Assembly: GCA_014871545.1 (NCBI GenBank)
Contig: WGSR01000035.1
Span: 1-10,816, forward strand
Origin: Collinsella sp.
GTDB lineage: Bacteria; Actinomycetota; Coriobacteriia; Coriobacteriales; Coriobacteriaceae
Direction of reading: 5' to 3'
Length of the DNA: 10,816 bases
Shown: piece by piece, positions 6,630 through 10,816 of the stretch
Layout of the letters: every line of letters begins with the position of its first letter
Numbering within the stretch: the stretch's first letter is position 1
Made by a program: the position numbers and the translations under genes
The notes under the pieces: model-generated
Database searches by the model: none
What the model was told of the DNA's origin: nothing
What the model saw: only the letters and a program-made list of their open reading frames with translations

Positions 6630-8187
6630 TAGCTGGATAAGGCCGTTCGACGCCTCCTACGACTTCGTGCGCGTATCACGTGAGACGGGGCTCGAGCTCG
6701 ACTTCGTGCGCGACATCGAGAACGGCGGCTCCATCGAGCGCAATGCGAACACGGCGCTCTATGAGACTGCATCCCTGGACTTCGCTGACAAGTTCGACGT
6801 TGGCAACGACTTTCTGCGTGTGTACCTCAACGCCACCTTCACGGACGGCAGTAAGAGGCGCGAGTGCCTCGGGACATTCATGCCGCAGGTGGACTCGGTG
6901 GACATTGACGGCGCCTACCGCGAGGGCCAGATCAACGCCTACGGCCTCCTGAAGCGGCTCAAAGACGACGACTTCGACGGGCCGTACGTGATCGTTGCGG
7001 GCAGCAATCTGGTTGATGAGGCCGTCAAGATAGCCGAATCGGTCGGCCTCACCGTCTACGCCGACCCCAGCAGCCTCCTTCTGGGCAGCACCTTGGTTTT
7101 CGGCGTGGGCAGGGACAACGACGCTAAGAACAAGCTGGACGCGGTGGACCTGCTCCTCAAGGCGGCCGGGTTCCGCTCGCCGGCGACCGACCGGATGGGC
7201 AACGTGATCTACAGGCGCTACGTCGAGCCTGCCGACATGCCCATCTCGGCCGAGTTCACCGAGGGCAGGGACGCGCGCTTCATGCCGGACATGACCGAAT
7301 CGACTAACCGCGCCGAGGTCTGCAACGTCGTGCACGTGGACTTCAGCACGCAGGACGCATCGGTGCGCGGCACAGCGGTGGACGACTCGCCCGATTCAGA
7401 CCTCTCGACCGTCTCGGTCGGTCGTCGAATCGTAAAGAGCTACAGTTACGACAGCCTGCCGGGCGTGGATACCGAGGACACCAACCTTGTCGAGGGCGCC
7501 GCCAACGCCCTCATCGGCACCGGCAAGAAGTCGGATAAGAGCTTCAGGCAGAGCGATTCGCGCGGCAGCATCCAGACCGTCTACGTCCCCGACTCGCCGC
7601 AGGTGGGCGTGCTTTTCGGCATCAAGGTCGTCTCGAGTGGGGGGCGCGTCGGCTTCTGCCAGGACGAGGGTCCGAGCGTCAAGAAGGATACGGACTACAC
7701 GCAGAGCGTGTGGGTCAAGGGCACTAAGGGCGCGACGGGCATCATACAGTCTTTTTGGGATCAGGAGAGGGCGCTTGGCCCGGTGACCAAGGGGTTCACC
7801 ATGACTGGCGAGTGGCAGAAGGTCAGCTACACCTACCACGCCACGGAGAACCACAGCAAGGTCAGCTGGGGCTACTGCTACATCGACGGCGGCGAGGCCA
7901 TCTTCGTCGCCGACAAGGTCGAGGAGGGAGGCAACGCCACGCCTTGGCCTCAGGACGCCATGCAGGCGGCGGCGGACCGCAAGGCGGCGGAGCTGCTCGC
8001 CACCGAGCGCGCCGTGACGCGCACGGACGAGTTCAAGAGCGTGTACAAGCCCGTCGAGCCGTGCATGGCGGTGGCGATGAACTACAGGACCGGCGGGGTT
8101 GTCGGCAAGCTGGCAATCCAGAAGCAGACGCTGACGCTCGACGCCGGCTGCGTCATAAAGCACACGGCGAGGATGTACGAGCGATGA
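6622..8187 (+). CDS. Tail hub / tail-associated protein with inserted carbohydrate-binding-like module
   Basis: Predicted 521-aa baseplate-hub-like protein acting at the tail tip. The ATG at 6622 follows GGGAGGAG at 6607-6614 and overlaps the previous stop by 8 bases. Residues 1-287 read as a hub core: an N-terminal beta region with D-F-V-R-x-I-E-N-G-G-S-I-E-R, then C-L-G-T-F-M-P and Y-G-L-L-K-R-L segments, and a region that sets up the central ring fold. Residues about 288-443 look like a separate jelly-roll binding module. It starts near N-L-V-E-G, has Y-T-Q-S-V-W-V-K-G in the middle and ends V-E-E-G-G-N-A-T-P-W, the closing signature I associate with CBM4/9-like modules in phage tail proteins. 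The core then resumes (A-A-D-R-K-A-A-E-L-L-A) and ends with a strand-rich C-terminus (L-A-I-Q-K-Q-T-L-T-L-D-A-G-C). No peptidase or hydrolase motif is recognisable. The stop overlaps the next start in ATGA. Confidence 0.72.
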   Translation: MADSWIRPFDASYDFVRVSRETGLELDFVRDIENGGSIERNANTALYETASLDFADKFDVGNDFLRVYLNATFTDGSKRRECLGTFMPQVDSVDIDGAYREGQINAYGLLKRLKDDDFDGPYVIVAGSNLVDEAVKIAESVGLTVYADPSSLLLGSTLVFGVGRDNDAKNKLDAVDLLLKAAGFRSPATDRMGNVIYRRYVEPADMPISAEFTEGRDARFMPDMTESTNRAEVCNVVHVDFSTQDASVRGTAVDDSPDSDLSTVSVGRRIVKSYSYDSLPGVDTEDTNLVEGAANALIGTGKKSDKSFRQSDSRGSIQTVYVPDSPQVGVLFGIKVVSSGGRVGFCQDEGPSVKKDTDYTQSVWVKGTKGATGIIQSFWDQERALGPVTKGFTMTGEWQKVSYTYHATENHSKVSWGYCYIDGGEAIFVADKVEEGGNATPWPQDAMQAAADRKAAELLATERAVTRTDEFKSVYKPVEPCMAVAMNYRTGGVVGKLAIQKQTLTLDAGCVIKHTARMYER

Positions 8188-8441
8188 GCGATTCGACGGC
8201 CGAGATTAAGGGCGCGGCTACGCGGCTGGCGGCGGCGATGCCATCGGGCGGCAAGCGTCTGACGATGGAGTTCGGCACGGTCGTGGGCGTCCACGACACG
8301 GCGCTCGACGTGATGCTGCACGGGGCGGTGGTGACGGTCCCGATGGTGCGCTCCTGCACGGGGTGCATCATCACCGACCGCGCCGTGATTCTGTCGCAGG
8401 GCCCGCTGGCCGTGTGCGTCGGCACGATGGCGGCGGTGTAG
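8184..8441 (+). CDS. Small OB-fold-like tail protein of unknown role
   Basis: Predicted 85-aa protein starting in the ATGA overlap with the hub gene, so probably translationally coupled and part of the tail tip. After a short Ala-rich helix (residues 5-19) the rest looks like a small beta barrel: E-F-G-T-V-V-G-V-H, then L-D-V-M-L-H-G-A-V-V-T-V-P, then D-R-A-V-I-L-S-Q-G. A C-x-x-C pair at residues 58 and 61 sits in the middle, with a third Cys at 78. The pattern resembles small OB-fold proteins found next to tail hub genes in actinobacterial phages, but that resemblance is my inference. I do not recognise a named family, and whether the Cys pair binds metal or forms a disulfide cannot be told. 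Confidence 0.6.
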   Translation: MSDSTAEIKGAATRLAAAMPSGGKRLTMEFGTVVGVHDTALDVMLHGAVVTVPMVRSCTGCIITDRAVILSQGPLAVCVGTMAAV

Positions 8442-8453
8442 GCCGGCGTTACG

Positions 8454-8501
8454 GGGGCCCGAACCTGCAATGTGGCGGGGAATGGGCCCCACCACACTGC
8501 A
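8454..8501. repeat. Nested inverted repeats in the tail-lysis gap
   Basis: The only gap between phage genes longer than about 10 bp (8442-8519) contains two overlapping inverted repeats. TGCAATGTGGCGGGG at 8466-8480 pairs with CCCCACCACACTGCA at 8487-8501 around a 6-base loop. There are two mismatches on the + strand, both of which become G-U wobbles in a - strand transcript, giving an unbroken 15-bp stem. Alternatively GGGGCCC at 8454-8460 pairs with GGGCCCC at 8484-8490. No T-run follows on either strand, so it is not a typical terminator. It could be an RNA processing or attenuation site or a protein-binding site. Confidence 0.55.
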
Positions 8502-8508
8502 GAACGGA

Positions 8509-8514
8509 AGGGAG
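8509..8514 (+). promoter_or_regulatory. Ribosome binding site deciding the start at 8520
   Basis: GGGAGG sits five bases before the ATG at 8520. The frame is also open from a GTG at 8472, but that GTG lies inside the inverted repeat, has no comparable ribosome site, and would add a polar 16-residue extension before the membrane segment. Confidence 0.7.
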
Positions 8515-8519
8515 GCCGG

Positions 8520-8933
8520 ATGGAGGTACTCAAGCTCTTCGTGCCGTACGGACCGGCTTGGCTTGGAGGCGTGCTTCTGGCGCTTATTGCCGTTTACTTT
8601 GGGCGTCAGTTTCTCGCCGAATACAAGCTGCAGAACGAGCGCAAGGCGAATCTCGACCTGAAGCGCGAGGAGCGAAAGCAGGCCGAGGTGGACGAGCGGG
8701 CGCAGCGCGACCGTGAGCGATCACAGATGGAAGGCCGCATCGCAGCCCAGATGGAGCGCAGCAACACCTTGATTGAGGGGATGAAGACCCTCATGGAGTC
8801 GGTCGTCGCGTCAAATGACGTCTTGCACGCCGATCTGGTCCACAGCCAGGCGCGCAGCCAGGGGATGGCCGAGAAGGTCGACCACATCTACGACCGCGTC
8901 GACCTCATGTACAACAAGGAGGCAAGCAGATAG
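8520..8933 (+). CDS. Membrane-anchored coiled-coil protein, possible lysis accessory
   Basis: Predicted 137-aa protein with one N-terminal membrane segment (about residues 7-28, G-P-A-W-L-G-G-V-L-L-A-L-I-A-V-Y-F) followed by a long, highly charged helix rich in Lys, Glu, Arg and Gln (about 35-85). A further helical part runs to the end, with heptad-like spacing near D-H-I-Y-D-R-V-D-L-M. This is a short membrane anchor with a coiled coil facing one side. It directly precedes a holin-like gene, which suggests a lysis or holin-accessory role, in the manner of haemolysin XhlA-type proteins. However, XhlA has its membrane segment at the other end, so homology is not claimed. The stop overlaps the ribosome site (AGGAG 8932-8936) of the next gene. 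Confidence 0.6.
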   Translation: MEVLKLFVPYGPAWLGGVLLALIAVYFGRQFLAEYKLQNERKANLDLKREERKQAEVDERAQRDRERSQMEGRIAAQMERSNTLIEGMKTLMESVVASNDVLHADLVHSQARSQGMAEKVDHIYDRVDLMYNKEASR

Positions 8934-8943
8934 GAGCAATCAA

Positions 8944-9249
8944 ATGACTGAGATTCAGGCCGGCCTCACCGTCGCCACGGTGCTCGTGGTGCCGTACATC
9001 GTGCAGGCCATCAAGACTAAGGCTATGACGGGCGGCGTCGCCCGCTGGACGGCCATCGCCGTCTCGGCGGGGTGCGGCGCCCTCACGGCCATGGCGGGAG
9101 GCGTGCCCACCGACCCCTCGGCGTGGGTGACGTCCATCTTCGCGTGTGTCGGCGGCGTGCAGGTAGCCTATGCCGCCTTCAAATCTGTCGGCATCACGGA
9201 CAAATGGCTCGACGCGCTGCTCGCGCTCGGCGACATTAAGGAGGACTAA
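8944..9249 (+). CDS. Holin (probable)
   Basis: Predicted 101-aa membrane protein with three likely spans: about residues 6-22 (V-A-T-V-L-V-V-P-Y-I-V), about 35-53 (W-T-A-I-A-V-S-A-G-C-G-A-L) and about 61-80 (W-V-T-S-I-F-A-C-V-G-G-V-Q-V-A-Y-A-A-F). A short charged tail ends in K-E-D. Small size, membrane topology and a location immediately before an amidase that lacks a signal peptide all fit a holin, which would open the cytoplasmic membrane at the end of infection. The ATG at 8944 is chosen over an upstream in-frame start at 8815 because AGGAG at 8932-8936 precedes it and the upstream part overlaps the previous gene. It is separated from the endolysin start by a single base. The exact holin family is not recognised. 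Confidence 0.75.
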   Translation: MTEIQAGLTVATVLVVPYIVQAIKTKAMTGGVARWTAIAVSAGCGALTAMAGGVPTDPSAWVTSIFACVGGVQVAYAAFKSVGITDKWLDALLALGDIKED

Positions 9250-9250
9250 C

Positions 9251-10324
9251 ATGGCAGATTTCGCGAACGTCCAACCGGACGAGTACAAGCTCCTCGGCTG
9301 CAACTTCTCGGCGGGACGACCCTTCGGCATCAAGGGCGTCACGATCCACCATATGGCGGGTGACCTCAATGCGGCCCAGTGCAACAGCATCTGGGCCGCC
9401 AACGGCTGCTCTGCCCACTACTCGGTCGACCGCAACGGCTACATCGTGCAGCACGTCAACGACACCGACCGCGCCTACGCTTGCGGCGACGGCATCGGCA
9501 CGGGCGGCGGCAACGACACGACCATCAGCATCGAACACGCCAACAGCGCGCGCGGCCCGTGGACGGTTCACGAGGCCGCTATCGAGAGCGGTGCGCACCT
9601 CGTGGCGGCGCTGTGCCTGTACTACGGGCTGGGCCGCCCGGCATGGATGGTGAACGTGTTCCCGCACAAGCACTGGTCGTCCACGGCCTGCCCCGGCGAG
9701 CTGGCTGGCTCGCAGCGCGACCACTACATGCAGCGCGCCGTCGAGTGGTACGACGCGATGGTCGGCGGCGCGCAGCCGTCCGCGCCGACTGTGCAGCCCG
9801 CGGCGACCCCCGCTGCGCCTTCGGCGTCGCAGGGCGCGCCGGGCGGTTTCCCTCGCTCCACTGGCGCCCGTGTTCCCGTACACTACTCGCTGCACCTTAA
9901 GGGTGGCGGCTGGCTGGACGAGGTGACTGACTTCGGTGCCGGCGACGACGGCTTCGCGGGCTACCCGTGCCGACAGCATGACCTCCTTTGCGCCCGAGTT
10001 GATCGCGGTACGCTCAAGTATCAGGTCCACACCGTCGAGGACGGCTGGCTCGACTGGGTCGCCAAGGGCGACCGCAACGACACCGTAAACGGCTGCGCCG
10101 GTATCGCCGGTCATACCATCGACGGCGTGCGCATGTACTACGTGACTCCGAACGGCGAGGAATACAGGCAGGCATGGTATCGCTCGCAGACCACCGCACG
10201 CGCCGGGTGGCTCGATACCGTGTGCGACGATGGCTCCACCTACGGCGGCGATGATTATGCCGGTTTCTACGGTGAGCCGCTCGACCGCCTGCAGGTGTGC
10301 GTCACGGATGGAGTGCCGTGGTAA
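9251..10324 (+). CDS. Endolysin: N-acetylmuramoyl-L-alanine amidase with C-terminal wall-binding repeats
   Basis: Predicted 357-aa lytic enzyme that cuts the bond between muramic acid and the first stem-peptide alanine of peptidoglycan. Residues about 10-170 form an Amidase_2 (T7 lysozyme/PGRP-like) domain. The zinc ligands are visible: a His in I-H-H-M-A-G (33/34), a His in H-K-H-W-S-S-T-A-C-P-G (139 or 141) and Cys147. H-Y-S-V-D-R-N-G (56-63) and I-S-I-E-H-A-N (92-98) are the usual core strands. A Pro/Ala-rich linker (about 173-200) leads to three repeats centred on G-W-L-D at about 220, 265 and 319, each followed by a Gly-rich stretch with G-x-x-G-x-x-x-D-x-(L/V). These resemble ChW-type wall-binding repeats (clostridial hydrophobic with conserved W). 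There is no signal peptide, so release depends on a holin. The ATG at 9251 follows AAGGAGG and the holin stop; the upstream open frame from 9170 is a shadow. Confidence 0.9.
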   Translation: MADFANVQPDEYKLLGCNFSAGRPFGIKGVTIHHMAGDLNAAQCNSIWAANGCSAHYSVDRNGYIVQHVNDTDRAYACGDGIGTGGGNDTTISIEHANSARGPWTVHEAAIESGAHLVAALCLYYGLGRPAWMVNVFPHKHWSSTACPGELAGSQRDHYMQRAVEWYDAMVGGAQPSAPTVQPAATPAAPSASQGAPGGFPRSTGARVPVHYSLHLKGGGWLDEVTDFGAGDDGFAGYPCRQHDLLCARVDRGTLKYQVHTVEDGWLDWVAKGDRNDTVNGCAGIAGHTIDGVRMYYVTPNGEEYRQAWYRSQTTARAGWLDTVCDDGSTYGGDDYAGFYGEPLDRLQVCVTDGVPW

Positions 10325-10425
10325 TGGCTTTCGTCATGGGCGCGGCGCTCGGCGCGATTCTGGGCAGCTTCGTCACGGTTGTCGCGCTCGCCCTGATCTG
10401 GGGTGGGAGCGACTGCGGGCGATAA
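10324..10425 (+). CDS. 33-aa single-span membrane protein at the end of the lysis module
   Basis: The ATG at 10324 overlaps the endolysin stop in TAATG and opens a 33-codon frame ending TAA at 10423-10425. Residues about 7-26 are a continuous hydrophobic, Gly/Ala-rich span (A-A-L-G-A-I-L-G-S-F-V-T-V-V-A-L-A-L-I-W) followed by a short polar tail containing Cys31. The stop/start overlap points to translational coupling, and the gene sits just before the terminator. Very short membrane proteins of this shape (DUF3789-like) are common in phage genomes of Gram-positive bacteria. That likeness is from memory, and the function is unknown, perhaps a holin modifier. No separate ribosome site is obvious, so translation probably depends on re-initiation. 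Confidence 0.6.
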   Translation: MAFVMGAALGAILGSFVTVVALALIWGGSDCGR

Positions 10426-10430
10426 CAGCA

Positions 10431-10468
10431 AAAGGGGCCGTGGCGGTTCGTCGCCACGGCCCCTTTCT
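10431..10468. terminator. Strong bidirectional Rho-independent terminator
   Basis: GGGGCCGTGGCG at 10434-10445 pairs perfectly with CGCCACGGCCCC at 10452-10463 around a GTTCGT loop. AAA at 10431-10433 extends pairing to TTT at 10464-10466, for 15 bp in total. T-rich sequence follows on the + strand, and the A-run on the left gives TTTT when read on the - strand. It would end the phage late operon and also transcription arriving from thiD on the opposite strand. Confidence 0.92.
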
Positions 10469-10484
10469 CGTATCCCTCGAATAT

Positions 10485-10558
10485 CCTAAGTTGCCGCCAA
10501 ACCCTAAGTATGGTCAGCGTGTTGCGGTACCGTCAGCGTGTTTCGCCTGATGGTCAGC
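10485..10558. repeat. Short direct repeats in the phage-host junction
   Basis: In the 120-bp non-coding stretch between terminator and thiD, CCTAAGT occurs at 10485-10491 and 10503-10509. GTCAGCGTGTT occurs exactly at 10513-10523 and 10532-10542, and the core GTCAGC appears again at 10553-10558, giving spacings of 18, 19 and 21 bp. Near-helical spacing suggests protein-binding sites, possibly integrase arm sites or an attachment region, but no core att sequence can be identified without the other prophage end. I see no gene here. Confidence 0.5.
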
Positions 10559-10585
10559 ATCAATAGCGAGCTGCGGCAAACTGCC

Positions 10586-10816
10586 TCAGTACTGCCACAT
10601 GTGGTTGACGGGGCCGGAGCCTTTGCCCATGTCAAAGCCGGCGGCGAGAGCGCCGGTTAGGTAGGCCTTGCCGGCGTTGACGGCGTCGGCAAGATCCATG
10701 CCCTGGGCCAGCGCGCAGGCGATGGCGGACGAGAGCGTGCAACCGGTGCCATGCGTGTTGCCGGTCTCGATGCGCTTGTGGCGGAACCACGTGGTGAGCG
10801 GATCGCCCAGGTGGTT
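10586..10816 (-). CDS. thiD: Hydroxymethylpyrimidine/phosphomethylpyrimidine kinase, C-terminal part
   Basis: The last 76 codons of a host gene on the - strand; the N-terminal part lies beyond the right edge. ThiD phosphorylates hydroxymethylpyrimidine and its monophosphate in the thiamine pyrophosphate pathway in the cytoplasm. The fragment shows the ribokinase-fold anion-hole motif T-G-N-T-H-G-T-G-C-T-L-S-S-A-I-A, with the Cys characteristic of ThiD-type kinases in place of the usual catalytic Asp region of sugar kinases. Helices follow (A-V-N-A-G-K-A-Y-L), and the family's ending G-S-G-P-V-N-H-M-W is followed by Q-Y and a TGA stop (complement of 10586-10588). The C-terminus appears intact. 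The gene converges on the phage late operon and is separated from it by the bidirectional terminator. It may be part of a longer thi operon or a fused protein upstream, which is not visible here. Confidence 0.93.
   Translation of the reverse strand, partial: NHLGDPLTTWFRHKRIETGNTHGTGCTLSSAIACALAQGMDLADAVNAGKAYLTGALAAGFDMGKGSGPVNHMWQY

Noticed and set aside
8454..8501. Intrinsic terminator between tail and lysis genes
   Set aside because: The stems are not followed by a T-run on either strand.
8472..8519. GTG start at 8472 for the coiled-coil protein
   Set aside because: It lies inside an inverted repeat without a ribosome site; ATG 8520 has GGGAGG five bases upstream.
10230..10550. 106-codon + strand frame across the endolysin end and terminator
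   Set aside because: It overlaps the endolysin C-terminus, crosses the terminator hairpin and has no family-like sequence.
1..10816. CRISPR array, tRNA, insertion sequence, diversity-generating retroelement or defence genes
   Set aside because: I saw no regularly spaced repeats, tRNA-like fold, transposase, reverse transcriptase or recognisable defence domain.

Overview
The window is the late structural and lysis end of a tailed-phage genome with long-tail (siphovirus-like) gene order, almost certainly an integrated prophage. It abuts a host chromosomal gene at its right edge. The DNA is G+C rich, with codon third positions mostly G or C. The last gene is a bacterial thiD lying on the opposite strand. 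The codon style, the ThiD tail, and the endolysin whose C-terminal repeats centre on G-W-L-D suggest a high-GC Gram-positive host, most likely an actinobacterium of the Coriobacteriia type (Collinsella/Olsenella/Eggerthella relatives). That assignment is an inference from recalled family resemblance; no search was run.

Layout, left to right, all on the + strand until the terminator. (1) Head-tail connection, 4-715: a head-closure-like protein and a tail-terminator-like protein. (2) Tail tube and assembly, 724-2017: the major tail protein and a gpG/gpGT-type pair of tail assembly chaperones. The longer chaperone is predicted to be made by -1 ribosomal frameshifting on a run of seven T at 1709-1715. 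(3) Tail tape measure, 2018-4441. (4) Tail tip, 4443-8441: a 728-aa protein with fibronectin-III-like sandwiches and a distal-tail-like C-terminus, a 521-aa tail hub-like protein interrupted by a carbohydrate-binding-like module, and a small OB-fold-like protein. (5) A 78-bp gap with an imperfect inverted repeat. (6) Lysis module, 8520-10425: a membrane-anchored coiled-coil protein, a holin-like protein, a zinc amidase endolysin with three C-terminal wall-binding repeats, and a 33-aa single-span membrane protein. (7) A strong bidirectional terminator (10431-10468), then a roughly 120-bp non-coding stretch with short direct repeats. (8) The C-terminal 76 residues of thiD, on the - strand and running off the right edge.

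The phage genes are tightly packed, with several stop/start overlaps (347/357, 2017/2018, 6622/6629, 8184/8187, 10324). No promoter is apparent between them, so they probably form one late operon read from outside the left edge. No integrase, repressor, CRISPR, tRNA or defence gene is visible.

I found no clear new biological system. The points most worth checking are the frameshift, the inserted binding module in the tail hub, the structured gap at 8454-8501, the overlooked 33-aa gene and the repeat cluster at the phage-host junction.
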